From the NCBI RefSeq assembly GCF_001563225.1, contig NZ_CP014206.1:620001-684000 (forward strand): a stretch of 64,000 nucleotides of DNA, written 5' to 3'. The notes beneath the pieces are model-generated. The model was not told where the DNA came from, did no database searches, and saw nothing but the letters and a program-made list of their open reading frames with translations. This DNA comes from Pseudodesulfovibrio indicus (GTDB taxonomy: Bacteria > Desulfobacterota > Desulfovibrionia > Desulfovibrionales > Desulfovibrionaceae). A program made the translations under genes and the position numbers. This document shows, piece by piece, positions 7,499 through 16,045 of this stretch; the first letter of the stretch is position 1, and each line of letters opens with the position of its first letter.

Positions 7499-10072
7499 AT
7501 GAGACTCAGCATCAAGATATTGCTGTTCTGCCTGTTGGTGGGGATCGTCCCGCTGGCGGGCATGGCCGGCTACAGTTTGCGCACCGCGTCCGTGAGCCTG
7601 GAGGAGCAGTCCTTCAGCAAGCTCGTGTCGTTGCAGGAGGCCAAGTCCCACGAACTGGAGGGGCTGACCGACACCTGGAATCGGGACATCGTCATGTATT
7701 CCGAGGCCAAGTACGTGTACAGCGCCCTGGTCCGGCTGCGCGACATCGTTTTTTACGCGGCCAAGCCCGGGGTCCGCATGGACGTTTCCGACGAGGAATA
7801 CGCCCACGCCCTGCGCATGGTCGCCCCGGATTTCGAGCCGTGGGTCAAGGTGCGCGGGTATGCCGACGCCCTGGTCCTGGACGACACCGGGCGCATCGTC
7901 TTCTCCCTGGCCAAGGGCAAGGAGCTGGGCGAGGACATCGCCAAGGGGCCGCTCTCGGGGAGCCGGTTGGTCGGGGCCTGGCAACGCGCCCTCAAGGGCG
8001 AGACCGTGTTCGTCGATTTTCATCCCTACGCTCCCCTGGACGGGCTGCCCTGCGCGTTCATCGCCGCTCCCATCCGGCGGCACGGCCAGGAGATCGAGGG
8101 CGTGGCCATGCTGCGCATCCCCATCGATTCCGTGAACAAGGTCATGCACACCCGCGCCGGGCTGGGCGAGACGGGCGAGGCCTACCTGGTCGGCCCGGAC
8201 TCCCTGATGCGCTCGGACCTCCATTCCGACCCCGTGGCGCACAGCGTGGTCGCCTCCTTTGCCGATCCCCGCCGGGGGGCCATGCGCTCCGAGGCGGCGG
8301 AACTGGCCCTCAGGGGACAGAGCGGGCGCATGCAGGGCATGGATTATCGAGGCCGCGAGGTGCTGGCCGCCTATTCCCCGATCCCGGTGGGCGACACCGC
8401 CTGGGGCCTGGTGGGCAAGATCGACGCGGACGAGGCCCTGGACCCGGTGCGTCGGCTGCGCAACGCGGCCATGGTCGTGGGCGGCGGGTCCGTGGCGGCC
8501 ATCATCCTGGTGACCCTGGTGTTCCTGCGCTTTACCCTGCTCAAGCCCCTGGACGGCCTCCGCCAGTACGCGGTGCGCGTGGCCGAAGGGGATCTGGACG
8601 CCCGGCCCGAGGGCGTGTTCAGGGGCGAGCTGGGGCAGGTGTCCGAGGCCATCGAGCGCATGGTCCGCAACCTGGGCGAGAAGATGCAGGAGGCCGAGGA
8701 GGCCTCCAGGCTGGCGAGCAGCCGCGCCGCCGAGGCCGAGGCGGCCATGGTCCGGGCCGACGGCGAGCGCAAGGCGCGCACGGACGCGGCCCGCGCCCAG
8801 CGCGAGGGCATGCTCCAGGCCGCGGGCATGCTGGAGAGCGTGGTGTCCGGCATGCGCGAGGCATCGTCCACGGTGAACAAGGAGTCGGACAGCATCATGG
8901 CCGGGGCCAACAGCCTGAGCGCGCGGGTGGAGTCCACCGCCACCTCCATGGAGCAGCTGGCCGGGTCCATCCGCGAGGTGGCCGAAAACGCCGAGACCGC
9001 GTCCAGGGACGCCGGGCACGCCCACGAGCGCGCCCGCGAGGGGTCCGAGGTGGTCCGCCGGACCGTGGAGTCCATCGCCGAGGTCCACACCATCACCGAA
9101 GCGCTCAAGAAGCAGGTGGCCAGCCTGGGGTCCAAGGCGGACTCCATCGGCAAGGTCATGAACGTCATTTCCGACATCGCGGACCAGACAAACCTCCTGG
9201 CGTTGAACGCGGCCATCGAGGCGGCCCGCGCGGGCGAGGCCGGTCGCGGCTTCGCCGTGGTCGCGGACGAGGTCCGCAAGCTGGCCGAAAAGACCATGGA
9301 CGCCACCCGCGAGGTGGGCGGGTCCATCTCCGCCATCCAGTCCGACGTGCGCGAGAACATCAAGGGCATGGACAGCGCGGCCGGCAAGGTCGAGGTGGCC
9401 AACCGGCTGGCCGGGGAATCCGGCGCGGCCCTGAACGAGATCATGGAGTTTTTCGAGACCACCTCGCGCCAGGTGGAGGCCATCGCGGCCGCGTCCACCC
9501 AGCAGTCACAGGTGGGCGAGGAGATCAACAGGGCGGTGAGCGAAGTGGACGAGGTCTCCTCGCGCACCGCCGCCGCCGTGGCCCAGACCGGCGGGGCGAT
9601 CACCGAGCTGACCGGTCAGATCGAGACCCTGTCCAAGCTCTACGGGCTGTTCATGCTCCTGGGCGAAGGCACGGTGCAGCGCCAGGTGGAGTCGTTGGCC
9701 AAGGCCCCGGACCTGATCCAGGGCAGGCCGTCGCAGCAGCTCGCCCTGCTGGCCAAGGTGGTGCGCGACAACCCCAGCCTGGAGATGGCCTGGATCACCG
9801 ACACGCGCGGCATTCAGGTCACGGAGTACGCCACGGCCCACGGCGTGGTTCCGGGGGGCATCGGCGGCCCCGGGGCCAACTGGTCCGACCGCGACTGGTT
9901 CCGCGAACCCATGCGCACCGGTGAGAGCTTCATCTCGAATATCTATTATTCCGACACCATAGAGGATTACTGCCTGACCGTGGCCACGCCCGTGAAGGAC
10001 AGGGAGGGGAATATTCTCTCCCTGCTGGCCGTGGACGTCCGGCACGGGACCCAGGCCGGGGAGCGGGTCTAG
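7499..10072 (+). CDS. Methyl-accepting chemotaxis protein with an extra C-terminal Cache-like domain
   Basis: 857 aa chemoreceptor that would signal to CheA/CheW. TM1 at about residues 7-25, a periplasmic sensor (about 30-315, double-Cache-like, with YRGREVLAAYSPIP), TM2 about 320-345, HAMP from about 345, a coiled coil, and the MCP signalling hairpin (NLLALNAAIEAARAGEAGRG, about residues 565-585). Unusually, after the signalling domain the protein continues for about 130 residues (from about 725) with a second Cache/PDC-like pattern: WITDTRGIQVTE, DRDWFREPMRTGESFISNIYYS and CLTVATPVKDREGNILSLLAVDV. That piece would lie in the cytoplasm. ATG at 7499 is preceded by GAGGGGAGACC. No CheR-binding pentapeptide ends the protein. 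Confidence 0.92.
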   Translation: MRLSIKILLFCLLVGIVPLAGMAGYSLRTASVSLEEQSFSKLVSLQEAKSHELEGLTDTWNRDIVMYSEAKYVYSALVRLRDIVFYAAKPGVRMDVSDEEYAHALRMVAPDFEPWVKVRGYADALVLDDTGRIVFSLAKGKELGEDIAKGPLSGSRLVGAWQRALKGETVFVDFHPYAPLDGLPCAFIAAPIRRHGQEIEGVAMLRIPIDSVNKVMHTRAGLGETGEAYLVGPDSLMRSDLHSDPVAHSVVASFADPRRGAMRSEAAELALRGQSGRMQGMDYRGREVLAAYSPIPVGDTAWGLVGKIDADEALDPVRRLRNAAMVVGGGSVAAIILVTLVFLRFTLLKPLDGLRQYAVRVAEGDLDARPEGVFRGELGQVSEAIERMVRNLGEKMQEAEEASRLASSRAAEAEAAMVRADGERKARTDAARAQREGMLQAAGMLESVVSGMREASSTVNKESDSIMAGANSLSARVESTATSMEQLAGSIREVAENAETASRDAGHAHERAREGSEVVRRTVESIAEVHTITEALKKQVASLGSKADSIGKVMNVISDIADQTNLLALNAAIEAARAGEAGRGFAVVADEVRKLAEKTMDATREVGGSISAIQSDVRENIKGMDSAAGKVEVANRLAGESGAALNEIMEFFETTSRQVEAIAAASTQQSQVGEEINRAVSEVDEVSSRTAAAVAQTGGAITELTGQIETLSKLYGLFMLLGEGTVQRQVESLAKAPDLIQGRPSQQLALLAKVVRDNPSLEMAWITDTRGIQVTEYATAHGVVPGGIGGPGANWSDRDWFREPMRTGESFISNIYYSDTIEDYCLTVATPVKDREGNILSLLAVDVRHGTQAGERV

Positions 10073-10175
10073 GCGGGTTCCCGGGCCGCGACTCGCAACC
10101 TTCGGGAAATCGTTACGGAGCGGTCATGTACGGGCAGGTGTGAGCGGTACTCTCCACGAAACAGGGAGTATCGCC

Positions 10176-10340
10176 ATGATCTGGTTTTCGCACAAGAAGT
10201 ATACGGCCGAGTTCTACGCAGCCGGTCTCGCCGATATGGTTCGGCTGGCGCGGCAGGGCACCCGGTTCATGACGCTGGTGGCCGGGGCGGCACTGCTGGT
10301 CATGACCGCAGCCAACGTCGGCGTGATCTACGGCCTGTAG
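10176..10340 (+). CDS. Small single-TM protein
   Basis: 54 aa from the ATG at 10176, chosen over an earlier in-frame start at 10140 because a CAGGGAGT ribosome site precedes it. A charged amphipathic N-terminus (WFSHKKYTAEFYAAGLADMVRLARQG) is followed by one membrane segment (FMTLVAGAALLVMTAANVGVIYGL). Its last 13 bases overlap the 3' end of the convergent gene. Function unknown. Confidence 0.5.
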   Translation: MIWFSHKKYTAEFYAAGLADMVRLARQGTRFMTLVAGAALLVMTAANVGVIYGL

Positions 10341-11416
10341 CGGCGCAGGTAGACGAACAGGCCGACCACGGCGGCCAGCCCGAACCCCCAGGCCAGCCCG
10401 GTGACGGGCAGGGCGGGGCTTTCCTCCACCGCCTGCGGGGTGTTGACCACGCCCGCCTGTTCCGGGACCTGCAACCCGAACCGGGCCAGGGCCGTGCCGT
10501 CGAAGCGCAGGGACGGAGCCGTGGGCCGGGGGAGCATTTCCCTGACCGGTTCGCCGCCCAGGGCCCGGCGCACCAGGCCTGCGGCGTCGCGTCCCGCGTC
10601 CACGCCCGAAATCATCAGCCCGCCGACCACGCCGGAATCGGGCCAGGCGTCGCGCATGACGAACACCGGCGAGGCGATCTTCTCGCGGAACAGCGCTTCC
10701 AGCTGGCCGTCGCTCACCGGGGTCTCGTCCGGTTCCTCCGAATAATCCAGCAACAGCACCACGCCGTCCGACGGCACGCTGGCCAGGGTCTCGCCCAGCA
10801 GGTCGAGGTCCAGCTTGCGGTCGTTGCCCGGCTCGAAGCCGGGGAAGAGCACCTGGGCGCGGTCCGCGTACTTGCCCATGGCCTTGTTCGCGGCGTCCAT
10901 GAGCGGGCGGGACTCCTCGGCGTTGTCGGCCACGGCCACCACAAGCCGGGTGGCGGGCCGCATGGCGAAGATGAGGTCCACACTGGCGGGGATGTCGTAG
11001 CCCATGGGGATGGCCGCGCAGTCGGTGCACAGGGCCATGTCCCCGGCGTCCGCCTCGGGCAGGGAGCAGGCCACCACCGGCGCGTTCGGGAAGAGGAGGG
11101 GGCCGTACTTGCGCGCAAAGGCGAAGGCGATCTCCCCGTCGGCCACCACGTACTGCGCGGAGTACCCGGCCAGTTCGGCGGACAGCGCCTCGAACATGTC
11201 GTCATAGGCATCCTCGGACTCGGACTCGGGCCGGACGAAGATCCGGCGCACCTCACCGTCCGTGCCCAGTCCCTCGGCGAGGCCGGCGGCCACGGCATCG
11301 GTCCAGGGCGTGGAGGAGCGGTCTGAATGGAGCAGCGCGACCTGAGCGGGCGCGGCCAGGGCGGGCGCGCACAACAGGCAGAGCAGGGGGAGTATGGCCA
11401 GCAATCGGAAATGCAT
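10328..11416 (-). CDS. Periplasmic binding-protein-like (ABC_sub_bind type) with a C-terminal LPVTG-TM-Arg tail
   Basis: 362 aa. The signal peptide (MHFRLLAILPLLCLLCAPALA) is followed by a type-1 periplasmic-binding fold of the kind annotated as ABC transporter substrate-binding-like: VALLHSD, an internal ADGEIAFAFARKYGPLLFPNAPVVACS block, and VVLLLDYSEEP. The same kind of domain forms the sensor of the hybrid kinase at 44031. There is no transporter next to it. The C-terminus reads LPVTG, then a hydrophobic segment, then RRYRP, a layout like a sortase signal or simply a membrane anchor. Confidence 0.7.
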   Translation of the reverse strand: MHFRLLAILPLLCLLCAPALAAPAQVALLHSDRSSTPWTDAVAAGLAEGLGTDGEVRRIFVRPESESEDAYDDMFEALSAELAGYSAQYVVADGEIAFAFARKYGPLLFPNAPVVACSLPEADAGDMALCTDCAAIPMGYDIPASVDLIFAMRPATRLVVAVADNAEESRPLMDAANKAMGKYADRAQVLFPGFEPGNDRKLDLDLLGETLASVPSDGVVLLLDYSEEPDETPVSDGQLEALFREKIASPVFVMRDAWPDSGVVGGLMISGVDAGRDAAGLVRRALGGEPVREMLPRPTAPSLRFDGTALARFGLQVPEQAGVVNTPQAVEESPALPVTGLAWGFGLAAVVGLFVYLRRYRP

Positions 11417-11452
11417 AACTCTCTCTTCTCGCTAAGGTTTTACATAGGAAAG

Positions 11453-11472
11453 TTATCGGCAAGCGCCGATAA
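11453..11472 (-). terminator. Inverted repeat after the diguanylate cyclase gene
   Basis: Perfect 8-4-8 hairpin (TTATCGGC / GCCGATAA) 19 bases past the stop of the minus-strand cyclase gene, followed on that strand by CTTTCC. It is likely a weak terminator. GCCGATAA also equals a sigma-28 -10 element, so a promoter for the downstream binding-protein gene is an alternative. Confidence 0.45.
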
Positions 11473-11490
11473 AGCCGGTCTCCCGGCAGC

Positions 11491-12537
11491 TCACTTCGGG
11501 GCGGAGCAGGCGCGGTTCCGGCCGCTGTTCTTGGCCTGATACAGGGCGCCGTCCGCAGCGCCGATCAGGTCGCCGGAGTTCCAGCCCACCTTCATCCGGG
11601 CCACGCCCACGGACACGGTGAACTTGAGCGGCGTTTCCGAGAGCTGGCCGTTGGTCCGCACCCGAAAGTCGTACCGTTCCACGTCGGCCCGGAGCGCCTC
11701 GGCCTTGACCGCGGCGCGGTCCAGGTCCATGCCCGGCATGACCACTACCAGCTCCTCGCCGCCGTAGCGGGCCGAAAAGCCGTCGTACTGGATGGCGTGG
11801 GTGCTGACGAGGCGGGCCAGGGCGCGGAGCACGTCGTCACCCGCCTGGTGGCCGTAGGTGTCGTTGACCTTCTTGAAGTGGTCCACGTCGATCATCATCA
11901 GGGAGAGGGGGGCGCCGGTCCGGGCGAAGGTCTCGGTGGCCTCCCGGAGGAAGGCGTCCAGGGCGCGACGGTTGTGCAGTTCGGTGAGCAGGGGGTCGAA
12001 GTCGGCGGTCATGCGGAAGTGCTCGGCCTTGGCGTTGAGCACGCGCGCCTCCTCCCGGAACTCCTCGATGATCTCCTGGAACATGCCGCGCACCTTGGAG
12101 ACGATGAGCGACTTGCGGCTGCCGTCCTGGATGGCCTCAACGGTCTCGTTCTGGAAGTTGGTCAGCCGCTTGTCCTGGCGGGCGGTGTTGCCGTGCATGG
12201 TCGAGATCATCTCGTTCATCTCGTTCATGAGCACGGCGGCGGTGCGCTTCTCCTGGGCAAGGGCCTCCTCCAGCTCCAGGGCGCCGATGGTCTGCATCAG
12301 GTACATGTCGAGCATGGCCAGCAGGGCTTCCAACCGCTCTTCGGAAAAGTCGTTTTCGATCAGCTGCTCGCAGATCTCGAACTGGATTTCGGACTTCTTG
12401 TCGTCGTCATAGATGGTCAACCGGGGGAGGAGATTGCGGACGAACAGGACGATGGCGCGCCAGTCGCTTTCCCTTTTGGGCGCGGATTCGCGCAGGGTTT
12501 TGAAGAATAGATCAATGTCGTTGCAGGTGTTGCTCAT
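11491..12537 (-). CDS. Diguanylate cyclase (GGDEF domain)
   Basis: 348 aa cytoplasmic protein making c-di-GMP. The ATG at 12537 (MSNTCNDIDLFF) is preceded by AAAGG; a longer open frame to 12720 has no support. The N-terminal half (about 1-180) is helical with a predicted coiled coil (ALELEEALAQEKRTAAVLMNEMNEM). The GGDEF domain occupies about 185-348 with DFDPLTELHNRRALD-like opening (here DFDPLLTELHNRR), MIDVDHFKKVNDTYGHQAGDDVL and an intact active site GGEEL. The RxxD inhibitory site is not seen at its usual place (QYDGFSARYGGEEL). No membrane segment or known sensor domain. Hairpin follows the stop. Confidence 0.88.
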   Translation of the reverse strand: MSNTCNDIDLFFKTLRESAPKRESDWRAIVLFVRNLLPRLTIYDDDKKSEIQFEICEQLIENDFSEERLEALLAMLDMYLMQTIGALELEEALAQEKRTAAVLMNEMNEMISTMHGNTARQDKRLTNFQNETVEAIQDGSRKSLIVSKVRGMFQEIIEEFREEARVLNAKAEHFRMTADFDPLLTELHNRRALDAFLREATETFARTGAPLSLMMIDVDHFKKVNDTYGHQAGDDVLRALARLVSTHAIQYDGFSARYGGEELVVVMPGMDLDRAAVKAEALRADVERYDFRVRTNGQLSETPLKFTVSVGVARMKVGWNSGDLIGAADGALYQAKNSGRNRACSAPK

Positions 12538-13152
12538 GGTGCAGCCTTTCCGAGTTTGATCCCCACCGCAGGGCGAACGATATGGAAGGAAGAATAATGT
12601 ATTGTGGTTGGATAGCACCAATTCACGGGCAGCTTCAAGAGGAAAACCTGATTCAAACAAAGAAAAGAAGTGTGCGCCGGGCCGGGTTATCCGGCTTTGC
12701 ATTAGGGCCAGACATTTCAAAATTGTATTTTATGACGGCCTGATGCGTTTATTGATGGCGCACGGTGCTCTTGGGGGGAGCGGGGCGACTCGATTCGCCA
12801 AATGTGTTTTCGAAGAAATCGGTGTCTATTTCCTCCCATCCTCCGTCATGAATCCCTGTAAAAACCCGCTGTCGGGTGTCCCTTGCCGTTGATTAAAATA
12901 TACGCCCCCCCAAAACCGTAGGCAAGGGGGGGCGGGGGTTTTCCGTCCACTTTGCGTGCAACCCTCGGACAGGGTTGAAGATAAAAATGCATTTTGTTTC
13001 AGGGGGGTGACGAGTCACCGGGAAGAGACAGGGAAAAGGATGAAGATGCAATTATGACAATGTATTACCCTCGCGCGCGAAAGGCAAGAGAAAAGGCGGA
13101 AACACCCCCGAAAGGGTGCTTCCGCCATCAGGTGCGGGGTGGAAAAATCCGC
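12538..13152. other. Intergenic stretch, no gene supported
   Basis: About 615 bases between the diguanylate cyclase start and the next minus-strand gene. It is less GC-rich than the flanks. Short open frames here (for example 12602-12892) have no ribosome site or protein-like composition. A C-tract/G-tract pair around 12904-12937 may fold, and the terminator at 13095-13126 closes the region. Confidence 0.6.
13095..13126 (-). terminator. Rho-independent terminator
   Basis: Stem GGCGGAAACACCC (13095-13107) pairs with GGGTGCTTCCGCC (13114-13126) with one mismatch; on the minus strand it is followed by TTTTCTCTT. It ends the small gene at 13153-13416. Confidence 0.8.
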
Positions 13153-13416
13153 CTAGGCGTCCTCAAAGGGATCGCTGATCAGGTCCAGGACCCTGGAGTG
13201 GTCCAGCCGGTGCACGGCCGCGTCCTGGCCGGAAAGGGCCAGCCCCAGGTCCCTGACCCCATTCTCGGCTTCGACCGCTTCTTCGCGGCCCAGGTTCCGG
13301 GAAACCACGGACATGGCCTCGTCCAGTTTTTCGGTGGTGCGGGCCTTGAGTTCCTGTATGCGATCAAGGGCGCTTTCCAACGGGTCGCGCGTCCGGATCG
13401 GATCGATAGCGGGCAT
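13153..13416 (-). CDS. Small hypothetical protein, helical
   Basis: 87 aa, acidic and helix-rich (ALDRIQELKARTTEKLDEAMSVVSRNLGREEAVEAENGVRDLGLAL), no signal peptide or membrane segment. A strong ribosome site (AAGGAGG, 7 bases before ATG) and its own terminator show it is a real gene. It stands alone between two intergenic gaps. Family not recognised. Confidence 0.75.
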   Translation of the reverse strand: MPAIDPIRTRDPLESALDRIQELKARTTEKLDEAMSVVSRNLGREEAVEAENGVRDLGLALSGQDAAVHRLDHSRVLDLISDPFEDA

Positions 13417-13493
13417 AGTGTGTCCTCCTTGCAGGCTGGAGAAAGCAAAGCAAAACCCGTGCTGTAATAGAAAATTGTCCGTATTTCAGCTTG

Positions 13494-13931
13494 TTAGGAT
13501 TTCACGTCCCTGGCGGGCGGCAGCTTTTTCCCCCTCCGGACCGGGACCAGGAACAGGGTCAGGACGATGAGCCCGAAGAACGCCGCGTAGCCCACCGTGA
13601 ACCAGGCAGGGTCGAGATCGAGAAACAGCAGCCGGTCCAGCCAATACCCCACGAACGACCGGCCACCGCCGTCCCCCCGGCCCGCGGCCCGGCGCAGGGC
13701 CGCCTCCCACTCGGTCAGCGGGCAGAGCCGCCCGGCCACGGTCTCGGCCAGGACAAAGCCCATCAACGCCACATGGGACCAGCGGAACCACGGGTTGCGC
13801 ACGAACCGGACCCCCGCCGCAGCCCCGATCCAGATGACCGGCAGGCTCAGCGCGTTGAAGGCCGCTATGCAGAAATGGAGGACCAGGACCGCGTCGGCCA
13901 GGAAGAGAAGGGTCCCGTCCGTCACCGGCAC
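13494..13931 (-). CDS. DUF2784-family membrane protein
   Basis: 145 aa with four hydrophobic segments and the family's typical LLFLADAVLVLHFCIAAFNALSLPVIWIG opening, RNPWFRWSHVALMGFVLAETVAGRLCPLTEWE centre and YAAFFGLIVLTLFLVPVRR end. Starts with GTG at 13931, overlapping the upstream hydrolase gene by 10 bases, so the two are translationally close. Function of the family is unknown. Confidence 0.82.
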   Translation of the reverse strand: MPVTDGTLLFLADAVLVLHFCIAAFNALSLPVIWIGAAAGVRFVRNPWFRWSHVALMGFVLAETVAGRLCPLTEWEAALRRAAGRGDGGGRSFVGYWLDRLLFLDLDPAWFTVGYAAFFGLIVLTLFLVPVRRGKKLPPARDVKS

Positions 13932-14758
13932 TGGCCGCCCAACCCGGACAGGAACCGGGCCAGGGCGTTGGCGTACGGTTCGCCGGTGTCCAGGAATCCC
14001 TTGTTGTGGTCGCCCGTCAGCTCGAAGAACGTCTTTTGTCCCGCGTACCCTTCATACAGTCTTTTTCCCAGGGCATACGGCACCACGTCATCGTCCGGGC
14101 TGTGCAGGAACAGCCCCGGCAGGTCCAGCCCCGCAAGGGCCGCCGCGCTGTCGTACCGGAACCGGGACAACCGGCGCACCGGGAGCCATGGGTACATATA
14201 TGCGCCCATGTCCGGCACCGAGGTGAAAGTGGATTCCAGGATGATCCCGGCAGGGGCGATCCCCTCGTCCGCCAGCTCCCGCGCCAGCCGCGCCGCCACG
14301 CCGCCGCCCAGGCTGCGCCCGAACAGGACCACGGAACCGGGGTCGGTCCCCCTGTCCATCAGCCGGTCCCAACAGGCGCGCGCGTCCGCGTACGTCCCCG
14401 CCTCGGACGGCTCGCCGCCGCTTTGGCCGTATCCCGAATAATCGAAGAGCAGGACCGACAGCCCCAGGTCGTGAAAGATGCGCAACGACTCCAGCCGGTG
14501 TGAGATATTGCCCCCGTTGCCGTGGCAGAACAGCAGCGTCAGCCGCGCTCGCCCGCAGGGCAGCCACCAGCCGTGGATATCCGTGCCCAGCCGGTTCCGC
14601 AGCCGGACGTCCTCGTACTCAAGGCCGATCTCGCCGGGCGTGGCCACCAGCTCGCGCCGGGGGCAATAGACCATCCCGCGCTGCGAAAAATAAATCCACG
14701 CAGCCAGCAGCGCATACCCCGCGCACATGCCGAGCAACAGTTTCATCACCGTCCACAT
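13922..14758 (-). CDS. Alpha/beta hydrolase (serine esterase/BEM46-like)
   Basis: 278 aa from the ATG at 14758 (a second ATG at 14746 is equally possible). An N-terminal membrane segment (LLLGMCAGYALLAAWIYFSQ) anchors the enzyme. The fold is clear: oxyanion region LLFCHGNGGNISHR, nucleophile elbow FGRSLGGGVA with Ser, acid in LHSPDDDVVPY, and His in TGDHNKGF. It belongs to the group of membrane-anchored hydrolases near BEM46/YfhR. The frame stays open far upstream on this strand but is antisense to the mobA-like gene and has no start signal. Divergent from mobA; overlaps the DUF2784 gene downstream. Confidence 0.85.
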   Translation of the reverse strand: MWTVMKLLLGMCAGYALLAAWIYFSQRGMVYCPRRELVATPGEIGLEYEDVRLRNRLGTDIHGWWLPCGRARLTLLFCHGNGGNISHRLESLRIFHDLGLSVLLFDYSGYGQSGGEPSEAGTYADARACWDRLMDRGTDPGSVVLFGRSLGGGVAARLARELADEGIAPAGIILESTFTSVPDMGAYMYPWLPVRRLSRFRYDSAAALAGLDLPGLFLHSPDDDVVPYALGKRLYEGYAGQKTFFELTGDHNKGFLDTGEPYANALARFLSGLGGQCR

Positions 14759-14830
14759 GGGTGGACAATACACCGTCGCCCGCCGTTGTACACCCTTTCC
14801 ATTTCGACCGCCTTGATCTACCTTTCCTCC

Positions 14831-15436
14831 ATGCAGATCGCAGGCATCATCCTTGCCGGAGGACTCGGCACCCGCATGGGCCACGTCAAGAAGGCGTTCA
14901 TGACCATCAACGGCCGCACGACCCTCGACCGGCTGCTCGACGTCTACCGCCCGCTGTTCCCGGAAATCCTCCTCTCGGCGCGCGAACCCGCCGATTACGC
15001 CGACTACCCGTACCCCGTCGCGCCCGACCTGTTCGAGGCCCGTTCCTCCCTCACCGGCATCCACGCCGGACTCGCCGCCATGCGCGCCCCGCACGGGTTC
15101 ATGGCCGCCTGCGACGCCCCGTTCCTCCAGGCCGGACTCGTCCGCATCCTGCTCGAACACGCCACTCCCGAAGCCGACGTGGTCATCCCCCTCAAGGACG
15201 ACGGCTACGTCGAGCCGCTTTGCGCCATCTACTCCAAACGGTGCCTGCCCCACATCGAGACCCAGCTCGAAAACCAAAACTTCCGCATCATCTCCTTCTT
15301 CGACAAGGTCAACGTCCAACACGTCCCGGTCTCCCTGCTCCGCCAGGCCGACCCGCACCAGCTCTCCTTCTTCAACGTCAACTCACCCGACGACCTCCGA
15401 CAGGCCGAAGCCCTCTCCCGCGAACTCGGCGTGTAA
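14831..15436 (+). CDS. mobA: MobA-like molybdenum cofactor guanylyltransferase
   Basis: 201 aa nucleotidyltransferase. The N-terminal loop IILAGGLGTRMGHVKKAF is the NTP-binding signature, CDAPF is the metal-binding Asp, and FFNVNSPDDL is the family's C-terminal signature. MobA attaches GMP to molybdopterin to form the bis-MGD cofactor used by formate dehydrogenases and similar enzymes. The ATG at 14831 was chosen because the glycine loop follows at once; the longer upstream frame overlaps the divergent hydrolase gene. A gene-end repeat follows the stop. Confidence 0.8.
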   Translation: MQIAGIILAGGLGTRMGHVKKAFMTINGRTTLDRLLDVYRPLFPEILLSAREPADYADYPYPVAPDLFEARSSLTGIHAGLAAMRAPHGFMAACDAPFLQAGLVRILLEHATPEADVVIPLKDDGYVEPLCAIYSKRCLPHIETQLENQNFRIISFFDKVNVQHVPVSLLRQADPHQLSFFNVNSPDDLRQAEALSRELGV

Positions 15437-16045
15437 GGGGCTGGCAGCAGGAGAAGAGGCCTCCGGCGGGCCCTCGCCGGGCGGGCGTCTCCGACGGCTT
15501 AAGAACCTTTTGGAAAAGGTTCTTAAGAATCTCCCAAACTTTTTGGGTCGCTGCGCGAAGGACGTGCGGGAGCGGGGTGGCGAGTGTTGGAAGTTGGGGG
15601 AGGGTGAATTGCGGTGAGTGGGTGCGGCTTTGCGGTATGGGTGGTGGTGTGCGGGCAGGCGGTGTCCCGGAGCGTTCGCGCCGGACGGCTGCGGCGCGCG
15701 GTCAGCCGCCCGGCGCGAACCCTCCGGAACGGTGGCCCAACGCCGCTGGCACGGAGGGGCTGAACGCAACAGCCTGGCTTCGCGGCGTTTTTGAACACCG
15801 TCCAGAAATGGATTTATTTTAAACGATTTCAGACTATTCCAACAAAAAAACCGCGAGCTGGGGCGGAGATGGCGGCAGACATTGCCGGGCCAAGCGGCAG
15901 GGCGTCCCGCGCGGTCCCTTCCGCCCCCGCACGGCCCCGAGCGAAGCGAAGCGAGCGCCAAAAAGTTTGGGAGAGTCCAGAGAACCTTTTTCAAAAGGTT
16001 CTCTGGCGGGGTCCGGGGCAGCGCCCCGGCCGCCGGAGGCCTCCC
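15437..16045. repeat. Compound gene-end repeat between convergent genes (unit 1)
   Basis: No gene; a composite repeat. Reading right from the mobA stop: GCCTCCGGCGG box (15459), a perfect palindrome with arm CTTAAGAACCTTTT (15498-15527), then CTCCCAAACTTTTTGG (15531-15546). Reading left from the cyclase-family stop: GCCTCCGGCGG box (16032-16042), a GGGGCGCTGCCCC-type hairpin, a perfect palindrome with arm CCAGAGAACCTTTT (15978-16007), then CTCCCAAACTTTTT. The middle (about 15560-15955) is about 400 bases closely related to 23985-24420, including GCGCGCGGTCAGCCGCCCGG and a GACTATTCCAA-CCGCGA stretch. Confidence 0.8.

Noticed and set aside
12602-12892. 96-codon frame in the gap after the diguanylate cyclase
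   Set aside because: No ribosome site, mixed composition, and it crosses the promoter region of the cyclase gene.
13424-13470. Frameshift between neighbouring frames before the 87-aa gene
   Set aside because: The frame at 13416 has a strong ribosome site directly upstream; there is no sign of a longer protein.
14759-15358. N-terminal extension of the alpha/beta hydrolase frame to 15358
   Set aside because: Antisense to mobA and without a start signal; the membrane anchor at 14746-14758 is the natural N-terminus.
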